Positions 14,762 to 23,560 of a stretch of DNA of 64,000 nt are shown here, piece by piece. The DNA comes from CBDCFV01 sp965203835 (GTDB taxonomy: Bacteria; Chloroflexota; Dehalococcoidia; Lucifugimonadales; UBA3495): the NCBI GenBank assembly GCA_965203835.1, contig OZ241919.1:248001-312000 (forward strand), read 5' to 3'. Every line of letters starts with the position of its first letter. Position 1 is the stretch's first letter. The notes under the pieces are model-generated. The model saw only the letters and a list, made by a program, of their open reading frames with translations, had not been told where the DNA came from and searched no databases. A program made the position numbers and the translations under genes.

Positions 14762-17561
14762 TCCAGTTGGAAGTCAGCATTCCTACGGTGGACAGATTGG
14801 AGGGTTGAAGCGTGCAGGGCGGAATGGACTGAAGGAAGGACTTTCCGTAAGACCTGCCGGTTATCCTCTTGTCCAGCACTACAATGACACCCCGGTCCTC
14901 CTTGCTCCGTATCAACCGCCCGATGCCTTGACGAAAGCGGAGGACCGCTTGGGGGATGGAGTATTCCATGAACGGTTCCTTGTACTGGTCGGAGCGTGCC
15001 TTGACGATGGGGTCGGTGGGCACCTGAAAGGGCAGCCGGGTCAGTACCAAGGCCTTCAAAGCGCCGCTGGGCAAATCGACGCCTTCCCAGAAGCTGCTGG
15101 TGCCCAGCAACAGGCTGTTGGGGGTTTCCCTGAACCTTGACATAAGCTGTGGAGCGGAGCCATCGACGCCTTGGGCAAACACCTCCACTCCGTGCCCTTG
15201 CAGGGGAGTCCGCACCCGTTGGGCGACACCCCGCAGGGCAGAGTAGGAGGTGAAAAGGGCCATGGTGTGACCGCCCAGGGAGGCAGCCAAGTCAACCAAA
15301 ACCCTGGACGCGGCTTGCAGGTAGCCTTCGGAGTTGGGCTGCGGCATGTCCTCCGGTATCAGCAACAGGGCTGCCTTCCGGTAGTCGAACGGGGTTCCCA
15401 CTTGGAGTTCGTCGCTATCTTCCGGCACTCCGGTCCGCCTCCGAAAATGGTCGAACGTCCCGTCGGTGCTGAGGGTGGCGCTGGTCAGCACCACGCTCTC
15501 TTTGCGATTGAAAAGCTGCTCCTGGAGAGTGGCGGCAACGTCCAACGGCGCCGAATTAAAGCTGATTTCTCCCTTCCCTTGGTTCCGAGCGACCCACAGC
15601 ACGTTGTCATCGGTCTTAGGGGCCAACACCACATCGAGATTTCTCTGGAGATCCTCCAGTTCGTCCTGTATGACGGCGGCTTTGCTGGCGATGGTGGCTT
15701 GGTCGTCGGTTCCCGGGAGTTCAGTGGTATCCAAAAACCGGTACAGCCTGGAGAGGACCTGGGCAGCCTGTTGCAACCCCAGGTCCTGGTTCTCCCAAGC
15801 AAGCGACATCTCTTCCCATCCACGCTGGGAACGGATGTCGGAGGTCAGCAACAACTGCGATTGCTCGTCGCCGCGCTGGCTCTCCAGCAGCCTCTCCCCC
15901 GCGGCCCATAGCCGTGACCACAAGTCCCTCAGGTGCGACGGTTTTGAGTCCAGGTCGTCGGCTATCCGCTCCCCTTCCTGCCGGACGGCCGGAGATACTT
16001 CGCCGCCTCGAAGGGCCAACCGGAATGCCGTAGACAAACGGCCTTGGTCTTCCAACGGCTGCTCCAAGCTGTCCGCCGTCACTTGGAAGCCGAATTGGGA
16101 AGTGGCCTCATCTTCCAGACTGTGCGCCTCGTCAACTATCAGGTATTGATAGTCCGGGATGAGATTGCCACCCATTGCCATGTCGGAGAGCAAAAGGGCA
16201 TGGTTCACCACGATGATGTGAGCCTGCTCCGCTCTTTCGTGGGCGCTGCGCATAAAACAGGGGCTGCCGTCGCGCATTCCGGGGCACCATCCCTTCTCAC
16301 CGGCGGATATCCTGTTCCAAGTAAAAGCATCCCTGCCGGACAGGTTAATCTCGCTCCGGTCGCCGCTTACCGTCTCCTGCAGCCACACCGCGGTTTTGCC
16401 AAGCAGACGCGCATCCTCCACACCCAGGTTGTCACTTCTTGCCAGTTGGTTCCACCGCCGCAGGCACAGGTAATTGCTCTTCCCTTTGAGCGATGCGGCC
16501 TGCACCACTCCTTTTTCCACCAGTCCCGCTCCTTCCAGCACTCCTATCAGAGCGGGTATGTCCTTGCGGAGCAGTTGTTCCTGGAGATTTATTGTCTTGG
16601 TGGAGACCACCACCCTACCGCCGCGGGCAACGGCGAAGAGCACTGCGGGGAGCAGGTAGGCCATCGACTTGCCGACGCCTGTAGCGCCTTCCACTACCAA
16701 GTGACGTGCTTGATATATGGCCTCGGCCACACTGGAAAGCATTTCCTCTTGCTCGGGGCGATGTTCGAAGCCGGAAAACGCTTGGGCAAAGGGTCCCTTG
16801 GGGCCCAGAAAGTCAACGATGTTGTTCTCATCGATAGTGCCGAGGTTGCTGTCCATCCGGCGTTTTTCGGGACGGGACAAGCGCTTGGAAATAGTATCCA
16901 AGTCCAGACCGGTCAGACCGAATGCGGAAGGCGCCGGGGCGGCTTTCTCATTTTCCTTTTCCAACCCATTCAACAGGGGAGCAATCGCCCAACGACTGCG
17001 GACTGCCATGCCTGTCATGTAGGTGAGCAACCCAGGGTCAAGCTCCGCCGCCCGCCGCAGCAACGCCACGAATATCCCATGCGTAGCACGGGCGTCGTCC
17101 AAGGCGCGGTGGGCATTGACGTGGGACACCTTCAGGTGCGAGGTGAGGTTCCTCAATGAGTATTGCATGTGGTTGGGGAGGAACATGGAGGCGAGGTCCC
17201 AAGTATCGTAGGGGACGTTGTTCAATACCATTCCGTGGGCCGCCAGGAACTTCAGGTCGAAGTTGACGTTGTGGCCCACCACCGGGCATTGCTCAAGGAA
17301 CTGCTCCAGTTGGTCGGAGACCGTGCTGAAAAAGGGCGCGCGCGCCACTTGGTTGGGGGAAATCCCGGTGAGTCGCTGGACGAAGTCAGGGATCGTGCGG
17401 CCAGGATTGACGAAGGTCTGGAACGTGTCCAGGACCTGGTCTCCCTGGAACTTGACCGCTCCCACTTCGATTATGGTGTCGCGGTTTTCGTCCAGCCCGG
17501 TGGTTTCCAGGTCCAGAGCAACACATACCTGATCTAGGGCGGGTACGGTCGGAGATAACAA
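14715..17561 (-). CDS. DinG-like helicase with N-terminal DnaQ-type 3'-5' exonuclease domain
   Basis: Residues 1 to about 170 form a DEDD exonuclease ('ALDLETTG', 'GHNVNFDLKFL', 'NAHRALDDARAT'). From about 265 an XPD/DinG-type superfamily 2 helicase follows, with 'VVEGATGVGKSMAYLLP' (Walker A), 'IVDEAHSLEDEA' (DEAH) and 'SFWEGVDLPSGALKAL'. Cysteines at 'YLCLRRW', 'GWCPGMRDGSPCFM' could hold the iron-sulfur cluster of this family. 948 residues is the normal length for exonuclease-helicase fusions such as those of Firmicutes. The role is repair of damaged or structured DNA. The last ~30 residues after 'FLQSIPPC' look like non-conserved tail sequence and overlap the OGG1-type gene. Confidence 0.92.
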   Translation of the reverse strand: MLSPTVPALDQVCVALDLETTGLDENRDTIIEVGAVKFQGDQVLDTFQTFVNPGRTIPDFVQRLTGISPNQVARAPFFSTVSDQLEQFLEQCPVVGHNVNFDLKFLAAHGMVLNNVPYDTWDLASMFLPNHMQYSLRNLTSHLKVSHVNAHRALDDARATHGIFVALLRRAAELDPGLLTYMTGMAVRSRWAIAPLLNGLEKENEKAAPAPSAFGLTGLDLDTISKRLSRPEKRRMDSNLGTIDENNIVDFLGPKGPFAQAFSGFEHRPEQEEMLSSVAEAIYQARHLVVEGATGVGKSMAYLLPAVLFAVARGGRVVVSTKTINLQEQLLRKDIPALIGVLEGAGLVEKGVVQAASLKGKSNYLCLRRWNQLARSDNLGVEDARLLGKTAVWLQETVSGDRSEINLSGRDAFTWNRISAGEKGWCPGMRDGSPCFMRSAHERAEQAHIIVVNHALLLSDMAMGGNLIPDYQYLIVDEAHSLEDEATSQFGFQVTADSLEQPLEDQGRLSTAFRLALRGGEVSPAVRQEGERIADDLDSKPSHLRDLWSRLWAAGERLLESQRGDEQSQLLLTSDIRSQRGWEEMSLAWENQDLGLQQAAQVLSRLYRFLDTTELPGTDDQATIASKAAVIQDELEDLQRNLDVVLAPKTDDNVLWVARNQGKGEISFNSAPLDVAATLQEQLFNRKESVVLTSATLSTDGTFDHFRRRTGVPEDSDELQVGTPFDYRKAALLLIPEDMPQPNSEGYLQAASRVLVDLAASLGGHTMALFTSYSALRGVAQRVRTPLQGHGVEVFAQGVDGSAPQLMSRFRETPNSLLLGTSSFWEGVDLPSGALKALVLTRLPFQVPTDPIVKARSDQYKEPFMEYSIPQAVLRFRQGIGRLIRSKEDRGVIVVLDKRITGRSYGKSFLQSIPPCTLQPSNLSTVGMLTSNWIGDSAASGGSRAPRR

Positions 17562-17637
17562 AGATTCACCTGTTGGTCCTGCCGACTCTCGCTTACAGTC
17601 CCTTTTTTCGATGGAGAATGGGACTATTAGCCGTCAG

Positions 17638-18333
17638 CTAAGCAGTGTAGGGCCGGAGAACTCCGGTCCTTAGCCCTGTCGCGGGATAAAAGGCCCCCAA
17701 ACGAAGGGCCGCCAGGAATTCCGATTCGTTATTGATCTCGTCTCTAAACGCGGTTACAAACCGCCCTAATCCCTGAACGGAATGTGCGTCGCTGCCGCCG
17801 GTGACCGGTAATTTCAGGGCGCTGGCTACTTTCAAGGCGAACCCGTTTTCGTCGTCGGCGGTCCCGCCGTTGGCGACCTCCACCGCGTCCACCAACTTGA
17901 ACAGCGGGTGGTCCAAAGCGTCTTCCGGCTCCTTCGGCAACTCTCCTGGGACCGACTCATAAATCAAGGGCCGCCTTATTCTGGGGCGGCTGAAAACGGC
18001 CCTGAACGGGTGGGCTGTGATTACGAATCCACCCACAGCCTTGGAGGCTTGGCGCAGCACCTCAGCCTTGTGAAACCCGGCTTGGTACTGGTCCATGCCG
18101 AAGGCCAGCATGTGGCCCATGTCGGTCTCCACTTCCATCGCCCGCACCAGGACCACGTTGTGCCGGCTGGCAAATCTCTCGAATTCGTGCCGGTCCCACG
18201 GGCCGCTGTGTTCGGTAAGGCACAGGCCGCGTAAGCCAAGCCGGTCCGCTTCCAGGATAAGGTCTTCCGGTGAAAGGTTGCTGTCGCTGCTGCCCTTGGT
18301 AGTGTGGATATGGAGGTCGAATAATCGCGCCAT
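17638..18333 (-). CDS. PHP-domain phosphoesterase
   Basis: A metal-dependent PHP-superfamily protein of 231 residues. Metal-binding landmarks are 'DLHIHTTKGSSDSN' at the N-terminus, 'LTEHSG', 'ITAHPFRA' and 'GGSDAHSVQGLG' near the C-terminus. The frame extends upstream to 18447, but the ATG at 18333 directly before 'ARLFDLHIHT' gives the standard PHP start. The substrate is unknown; relatives include nucleotide phosphatases and histidinol phosphatases. It is the first of two unrelated PHP proteins in the window. Confidence 0.85.
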   Translation of the reverse strand: MARLFDLHIHTTKGSSDSNLSPEDLILEADRLGLRGLCLTEHSGPWDRHEFERFASRHNVVLVRAMEVETDMGHMLAFGMDQYQAGFHKAEVLRQASKAVGGFVITAHPFRAVFSRPRIRRPLIYESVPGELPKEPEDALDHPLFKLVDAVEVANGGTADDENGFALKVASALKLPVTGGSDAHSVQGLGRFVTAFRDEINNESEFLAALRLGAFYPATGLRTGVLRPYTA

Positions 18334-18478
18334 GAAGATTCTGACCGTTGTCCTTGAGGCCTTAGTGGGACTTAATGAATCGGATGGCCGATGAACACCC
18401 GGCCAACCGCGCGGGCTTAGTCTATCCGGGATGACGATAATCGTCAATGGCCGTGTGTCACCGGACAGGCGTGAAGGG

Positions 18479-18964
18479 TCAGCGGTTGCGTGTTGCCTCT
18501 GCCAGTCCGGGCAGGCTCTCCAAGGGCAACACCTCCCCCGTGTCCTCGAAGTGGGTGATCAATCTGCGTAGTTCGTCGGGCACCGGCTTTGTAGTCCCGG
18601 ACTCGGACGAATATCCAACGGTGATCACCTGCATGGTGGTGAGCAACCGGCCGGAGTCATGGCGGTAAAGCTCCATTTCGGCGGTGATGCTGGTGTTCCC
18701 GATGCGGGAAATCCGCAGGTACAGGTCGACCAACTCGTCCACCCGCGCCGGGGCCTTGAACTCCAGAACGGTCTTGACCACCGCCGTATCGAAATAGCCT
18801 GCCTCTGCCACGTCGTAGATGCTGAAACCCAGATGGCGAAAATACTCCGCCTGCCCGACCTCGGCGTAGTTGGTATAAGCCCCGAAGAAGACTATTCCCT
18901 GCCGGTCGCACTCCATCCAACGGACTCGGATGGGCGTGTGAAACTTGAAATCAGACTTGGCCAT
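18479..18964 (-). CDS. acyl-CoA thioesterase, 4HBT/YbgC-like hotdog fold
   Basis: A 161-residue single hotdog-domain protein. 'WMECDRQGIVFFGAYTNYAE' (about 16-35) carries the Asp and the following Gly-Ile-Val-Phe-Phe of the 4-hydroxybenzoyl-CoA thioesterase/YbgC class. The ATG at 18964 is chosen; the open frame before it has no support. It probably hydrolyses acyl-CoA esters, with unknown substrate. It lies directly downstream of trmD, whose 3' end carries a palindromic repeat. Confidence 0.85.
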   Translation of the reverse strand: MAKSDFKFHTPIRVRWMECDRQGIVFFGAYTNYAEVGQAEYFRHLGFSIYDVAEAGYFDTAVVKTVLEFKAPARVDELVDLYLRISRIGNTSITAEMELYRHDSGRLLTTMQVITVGYSSESGTTKPVPDELRRLITHFEDTGEVLPLESLPGLAEATRNR

Positions 18965-18995
18965 GCTGCATTCTAAAGGGCGGATTCTCCATACC

Positions 18996-19020
18996 GTCAT
19001 TCCTGCGTAGGCAGGAATCT
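18996..19020. repeat. dispersed palindromic repeat, copy 1
   Basis: A 25-base near-palindrome that begins GTCATTCCTGCG and ends GGCAGGAATCT. It overlaps the last codons and the stop of trmD: 'FLPTQE-stop' of TrmD is encoded by it. A close relative lies at 51668-51694 in the opposite orientation, with three differences over the shared core. Confidence 0.75.
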
Positions 19021-19767
19021 ATCGGCTTTGTAGCCCAGAGTCTCCAAATATTCTTTGTCTTCTTGCGTCAGAGGCGCCGAACCCAGCAAGTCGGGGCGGC
19101 GTTCCAGGGTGCGTTCGAGAGACTTGCGCCGCCGCCAGCGTTCTATCTCCGCATGGTGACCGGACCGCAGCACTTCCGGCGCCTCCATGCCCCGGAACGC
19201 GGCTGGGCGGGTGTAAAGGGGGTGCTGCAACAGCCCGGTGGTAATGGAGTCCTCAGCTACGCTTTCAGGGGAACCGACTACTCCCGGAATCAATCTGGAA
19301 ACGGCGTCTATCAACACCATTGCCGGGAGTTCGCCGCCGGTCAGCACGTAGTCGCCGATGCTGATTTGCCGGGTGACCAGCCCTTGGCATACCCGCTCGT
19401 CCACTCCGGCGTAATGCCCGCATATAAGGACTATGGCTGACTCCTGGGCCAGTTCCTGCACCATCTTTTGGGTGAGCAACTCGCCTTGAGGGGTAAACAG
19501 AACAACCGGAACTTGGGCTTTTTCGGAGTCAGTGTAACCTGACAGAGCGGCTTCGGCGGCCCCGAACACCGGCTCGGGCTTCATAACCAACCCATGTCCG
19601 CCGCCAAATTGATAGTCGTCGGCTGTACCATGGGCGTCCAGAGCGTAGTCACGTATGTCGGTTACATCTATGGATATGAGGCCGTTCCGGCAGGCCCGGG
19701 CGACAATCGAGAATTGCGACTGCTCCCCGAAGGCCTCCGGAAACAGCGTTAGCACATGAAAGCGCAT
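18997..19767 (-). CDS. trmD: tRNA (guanine-N1)-methyltransferase
   Basis: SPOUT-class enzyme making m1G37 in tRNA. Landmarks are 'FHVLTLFPEAFGE' at the N-terminus, 'DDYQFGGGHGLVMKPEP', 'VILICGHYAGVDERV', 'ISIGDYVLTGGELPAM' (the knotted SAM site) and 'LYTRPAAFRGMEAPEVL'. 256 residues is a normal length. ATG at 19767 is preferred over the GTG at 19773. The extreme C-terminus ('RFLPTQE') and the stop come from a dispersed palindromic repeat, so the ancestral end was probably different. Confidence 0.96.
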   Translation of the reverse strand: MRFHVLTLFPEAFGEQSQFSIVARACRNGLISIDVTDIRDYALDAHGTADDYQFGGGHGLVMKPEPVFGAAEAALSGYTDSEKAQVPVVLFTPQGELLTQKMVQELAQESAIVLICGHYAGVDERVCQGLVTRQISIGDYVLTGGELPAMVLIDAVSRLIPGVVGSPESVAEDSITTGLLQHPLYTRPAAFRGMEAPEVLRSGHHAEIERWRRRKSLERTLERRPDLLGSAPLTQEDKEYLETLGYKADRFLPTQE

Positions 19768-19811
19768 CGACACACGATGATAGACGGAGCCGTGAAAAAT
19801 TCTACCCGGCT

Positions 19812-21074
19812 TTAGTCGGCCGCTGCCGGCACAGCCGCCGCGCTGGCTGCCAGGTTGTTGACGTAGGCTTCTCCGCCCTTCATCACAACCTTGATTTTCT
19901 CACGGTCGCGCAGCACCGCGATGTCCCGCAGCGGATCACCGTCAATCACCAGCAGGTCCGCCAGCTTGCCGGCCTCCAGGGTGCCAATGTCCTTTTCCAA
20001 CTCCACGCACTCGGCCGCCCAGCCGGTGGCCGCTTGGATGGCCTGCATGTTGGACATCCCGCGGAGCGCCAGGAGTTCCACCTCCCGGGCGTTGTCGCCG
20101 TGAACGAACCCGCCGGCGTCGGTGCCCGCCACAACCTTCACCCCGGCCTCCAGCGCCTTGTGCAGGCTTTCCTGGTGTATGTCCATCAACGCTTGGGCGC
20201 GAGCAATCATGTGGGGAGCGCTGACGGTGGAGTGGAACTCGTAGACCTCAAAGGTGGGCACAAAGAACGTCCCTTTATCGGCCATCATCTTCAAAAGATC
20301 CGGGTCTTCCGCCAAGTAGGAGCCATGTTCGATGGAACCCACTCCGGCTTTGACCGCCATACGCAGACCATCCCCGCCCACGGCGTGACACATTGTGCGC
20401 CGGCCAAGGGCTGCGGCCTCCTCGACCAGCGCCTTGACCTCATCCTCTCCGAACTCGATGTCCCTGGGGCCGTGTCCAGGGCGGGAACTGGCCCCGCCGG
20501 TGGTGGCGAATTTAATCTGGTCCGCCCCTACCCGGACCATCTCCCTGACCTTGGCCCGCACGCCATCTGGGCCGTCGGCGACGCCGGCAGGCACGCGGGC
20601 GTTGAGGTGGAAGGGGTTGCGGTGGCCGGACGGGGCCACGCTGTCAGCCAGCCCGCCGGTGGGGGATATTATCGACACCGTGACCACCAAGCGCGGCCCG
20701 GCTATCAGGCCTTCTTCCACCGCCTGTTTGAATCCCCAGTCCAGTCCTCCGCCATCCCGCAGGCAGGTGTACCCGGCCCGGAGAGTGTCTTCGATGGTGC
20801 GGGCAGTCCTGATATACGCCAGGGACATCGGCTCGTCCAAGTGCCACCGGTTCATCAGCTGGTAGTTCTGGTGGCCCAAGTGGTCGTGGCAGTCAATCAG
20901 TCCCGGCATTATCGTCATACCGGAAATATCCACTACTTCGGTATCCGCAGGCCAGGAAACCGCGGCCCGCGGGCCGACGGATTCGATACGCTCCCCGTTG
21001 ATCAGCACTGCCGCGTCCGACACCGCCGGCTTGCCGGAGCCGTCGATCAGGGTGGCTCCTACATAAGCTTTCAT
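19812..21074 (-). CDS. metal-dependent amidohydrolase family protein
   Basis: A 420-residue amidohydrolase of the prolidase/imidazolonepropionase-like group. Metal and catalytic landmarks: 'GLIDCHDHLG' (HxH), 'QIKFATTGGASS' (bridging Lys), 'CHAVGGDG', 'SIEHGSYL' and 'VVAGTDAGGF' (catalytic Asp). The small N- and C-terminal beta segments ('LIDGSGKPAVSDAAVLING', 'GTLEAGKLADLLVIDGDPL') complete the fold. The ATG at 21074 follows GGAGGT at good spacing. The substrate cannot be read; it may be a dipeptide or cyclic amide. No signal peptide. Confidence 0.9.
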   Translation of the reverse strand: MKAYVGATLIDGSGKPAVSDAAVLINGERIESVGPRAAVSWPADTEVVDISGMTIMPGLIDCHDHLGHQNYQLMNRWHLDEPMSLAYIRTARTIEDTLRAGYTCLRDGGGLDWGFKQAVEEGLIAGPRLVVTVSIISPTGGLADSVAPSGHRNPFHLNARVPAGVADGPDGVRAKVREMVRVGADQIKFATTGGASSRPGHGPRDIEFGEDEVKALVEEAAALGRRTMCHAVGGDGLRMAVKAGVGSIEHGSYLAEDPDLLKMMADKGTFFVPTFEVYEFHSTVSAPHMIARAQALMDIHQESLHKALEAGVKVVAGTDAGGFVHGDNAREVELLALRGMSNMQAIQAATGWAAECVELEKDIGTLEAGKLADLLVIDGDPLRDIAVLRDREKIKVVMKGGEAYVNNLAASAAAVPAAAD

Positions 21075-21406
21075 TGTTCATACCTCCAAAGGAGAGTCAT
21101 GGCTGAGTTGAAGTAGAAAGGCCCAGACTTACGGCCTCCAGTGAACGGGAACAAGTCCGACCGTTGGGTGTGATGCTAAAAGACCCTTTCGGCCTTGTCA
21201 AGAAAGATTTGACGAAGCTCCCCTGTTGCCGCGTGGACATTGCATGGTTAGGCGGGGCGCTTTGATTCCGCTTAATTCGGGTTCATCGGAGCAAGGCAGT
21301 CACCGGAAAAGTTGGCTATATTGTCCATTAGTTGGGACCGTTTTCCGGCAATCATGGGTAGGACCTCCCAAGTTGCAATTCACATAAGTCCCAACTTGGT
21401 GATTTG
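21075..21406. other. divergent intergenic region with two inverted repeats
   Basis: This 332-base gap lies between the divergent amidohydrolase and TolB-like genes and has no coding region. CCGGAAAA (21303-21310) pairs with TTTTCCGG (21341-21348). CCAAGTTG (21368-21375) pairs with CAACTTGG (21392-21399). The second repeat ends a few bases before the ATG at 21407 and could occlude its ribosome site. No clear -35/-10 pair was seen. Confidence 0.4.
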
Positions 21407-22432
21407 ATGAAAAGACTTACAACGCCCTGGCTTTATGGATGCTTCCTGGCTGCCATTTTGCTGCTTCTCAGTACGGGTTGCTTCTCCTCTTCTTCACCGC
21501 AACGGCTCGTCTTCGTGTCCATGGCCGACGGCGACCCGGAAATTGTGCTGCTGGACATAGAGGCAGGGGAGTCCGTAACCCTGACCCGAAATGGCGCTGC
21601 CGACATTGAACCCCAGTTATCTCCTGACGGTAAGCTGGTGGTGTTTCAGTCGGATGAGTCGGGGAACATGGATATAAGCCTGGCGAACCCCGATAAGGAG
21701 ACCGTCGTGAGATTGACCAAAGAAGTCAGCGACGATACCTCCCCCAGGTGGTCTCCGGACGGAACGCAAATAGCCTTCGTGTCAGACCGGGACGGCAACA
21801 AGGAAATCTATTCGATGGACGCCGATGGCACGAATGTAAACCGGGTCACGTCCAATGAAACCGAGGACGAGTTGGGAAACTGGTCGCCCGACGGCGTCTG
21901 GCTGGTATATTCCAGCGACGGCGACGAAGCGGAACAGGGCCTGTGGCTGCGCAATCCAGACGGCGTGAACCTGGTGCGGCTTACCTCCGGCCAGGACCGG
22001 GACCCGGTGTGGTCACACAACGGCCACCATATCGCTTTTGTACGGGGAGAGGGCGACGCCCAGGACGTCTACATAGTCAGCAGACCCAAGAACGGCACTT
22101 GGCACGACGATTTGGAGCTTACCCGAGTCACACAGAACAACGTGTCGGACAAGAACCCCATTTGGGCCCCCAATAGCAAGTCCATCGTCCTGGTGTCTGT
22201 TCGGGACGGCAACTCAGAGATTTACGCCATAAAATTCAAGGGCCAGGAGATACGGAGGTTGACCAACAATACCGCCGAAGACCTGATGCCGGACTGGGAC
22301 CCCCGAAGCCAGCATATCGCCTTCGTGTCAAGGTTGTACGGTGAGGGCGAAATCATCATGATGAAGCCCGACGGAGCCGAGCAACGCCGATTGACCAATA
22401 ACGATGTGGAGGACTGGTCACCCCGCTGGTGA
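21407..22432 (+). CDS. TolB-like beta-propeller lipoprotein
   Basis: A 341-residue exported lipoprotein. A signal peptide with lipobox 'LLLSTGC' (Cys at about 25) is followed by about six WD40-like/TolB repeats. Each has the form 'PRWSPDGTQIAFVSDRDGN' then 'EIYSMDADG' and 'RVTSNETED'. Such propellers act as extracytoplasmic binding scaffolds. There are no Pal or Tol genes nearby, so this is a TolB fold and not a proof of Tol function. ATG at 21407 (a TTG precedes it). The tRNA-Gln gene follows on the same strand. Confidence 0.88.
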   Translation: MKRLTTPWLYGCFLAAILLLLSTGCFSSSSPQRLVFVSMADGDPEIVLLDIEAGESVTLTRNGAADIEPQLSPDGKLVVFQSDESGNMDISLANPDKETVVRLTKEVSDDTSPRWSPDGTQIAFVSDRDGNKEIYSMDADGTNVNRVTSNETEDELGNWSPDGVWLVYSSDGDEAEQGLWLRNPDGVNLVRLTSGQDRDPVWSHNGHHIAFVRGEGDAQDVYIVSRPKNGTWHDDLELTRVTQNNVSDKNPIWAPNSKSIVLVSVRDGNSEIYAIKFKGQEIRRLTNNTAEDLMPDWDPRSQHIAFVSRLYGEGEIIMMKPDGAEQRRLTNNDVEDWSPRW

Positions 22433-22554
22433 TTTCAAATCAACGCCAGTGTGCAACACCCCGGCGTTTCCAACACGTTACCCCTTGACCATCGGAGATG
22501 CCGACGGCAGAATAGAATAAGGTTGGGGTATGCTGGTTGCAGCCTTCCAACCGT

Positions 22555-22628
22555 TGCCCGGTGGTGTAGTGGCAGCACGTCAGCCTTTGGAGCTGAAAGC
22601 CCTGGTTCGAACCCAGGCCGGGTAGCCA
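22555..22628 (+). tRNA. tRNA-Gln (anticodon TTG)
   Basis: Cloverleaf with acceptor arms TGCCCGG/CCGGGTA, anticodon stem TCAGC/GCTGA around loop CTTTGGA (anticodon TTG at 22587-22589), T arm CCTGG-TTCGAAC-CCAGG, discriminator G and an encoded CCA end. It reads Gln codons CAA/CAG. Confidence 0.95.
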
Positions 22629-22734
22629 ATCAACCTCCTGTCCGCCCGCAAAAGCCCCGCTCGTTGCTGAAGACCAACACGAACTACCTCCATGCAGCGC
22701 TCGTCGTAGGATTTCCACACTGAGGGTGTTCAAT

Positions 22735-22771
22735 TTGACCACCGCCCTTGCACGGGTATATTATCGTGCAA
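22735..22771 (+). promoter_or_regulatory. promoter with overlapping operator-like inverted repeat
   Basis: TTGACC (22735-22740) and TATATT (22757-22762, spacer 16) or TATTAT (22759-22764, spacer 18) form a sigma70-type promoter. TTGCACG (22748-22754) and CGTGCAA (22765-22771) are perfect inverted arms ten bases apart, with the -10 in the spacer. This is the geometry of a repressor operator. Confidence 0.6.
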
Positions 22772-22817
22772 CCAAACGCGGGCCGCAGGGCGAAAGTCAT
22801 CTCCAAGGACCTTCATC

Positions 22818-23520
22818 GGTGTATGCGCTAATCTTGGCAGGCGGCAAGGGCGAGCGTCTGCGACCCTTGACCGATACCATGCCCAAACCGATGGTTCCCG
22901 TCAGCGGCAAACCCATTCTTTTGCATCAAGTCGAGTGGCTTCGGAAAGCCGGCGTCACCGACGTGGTCTTCCTGGCCGGTTACCTGTGGGAGTCGATACG
23001 GGACTTCTTTGGCGATGGCAGGGAGTACGGCATCCAAGCCCATTACAGCATTGAAGATACCCCTCTGGGCCGGGGCGGGGCTATCAAGCTCGGCTTTTCA
23101 TCCGTGCCGGAATCGGAAGATACCGTGGCTGTTCTCAATGGCGACATTATTACCGATGAGCCCTTCTCGGCCTTGTTGGACCGTCACCAAGAGAAGAGGG
23201 GCGACAACCCTTCCTATGCTGCTACTCTCATGGTGACGCCTTTTGTAAGCCCCTATGGGCTGGTGGACACCGACTCACGGGATGAAGTGACCGGTTTTCG
23301 TGAAAAGGTCGCTTTGCCTTATTGGATTAACGCCGGGGTCTACCTGTTCGAACGGAGCATAGAACCGGAATTGCCGGGTCTGGGGGACCATGAAACGGAG
23401 ACTTTCCCGAGGCTTGCCCAACAGGGAAGGATATCCGCGGTAAAGACCGAAGCTTTCTGGCGCAGCGTAGACTCCTTCAAAGACTTGCGAGAGGTAGAGG
23501 AGCACTTGGGCTCCAGATGA
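22818..23520 (+). CDS. sugar-phosphate nucleotidyltransferase
   Basis: A 234-residue NDP-sugar pyrophosphorylase. The nucleotide-binding loop 'LILAGGKGERLRPLTD' is at the N-terminus, followed by 'PKPMVPVSGKPILLHQVEWL', 'VLNGDIITDEPF' and 'YWINAGVYLFE'. It makes NDP-sugars, for example GDP-mannose-type donors, from sugar-1-phosphate; the exact sugar is unresolved. The frame is open from a GTG at 22726, but a promoter lies inside that stretch, so the GTG at 22818 directly before 'YALILAGG' is chosen. No C-terminal left-handed helix domain is present. Confidence 0.85.
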
Positions 23521-23560
23521 CCGCCGCATCGTTTAACCGGGCTGTAACTTGGCGGGGGCT

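Noticed and set aside
16044..17159. A 371-codon plus-strand frame opposite the exonuclease-helicase gene
   Set aside because: Antisense to a gene with full exonuclease and helicase motifs; no domain is recognisable in it.
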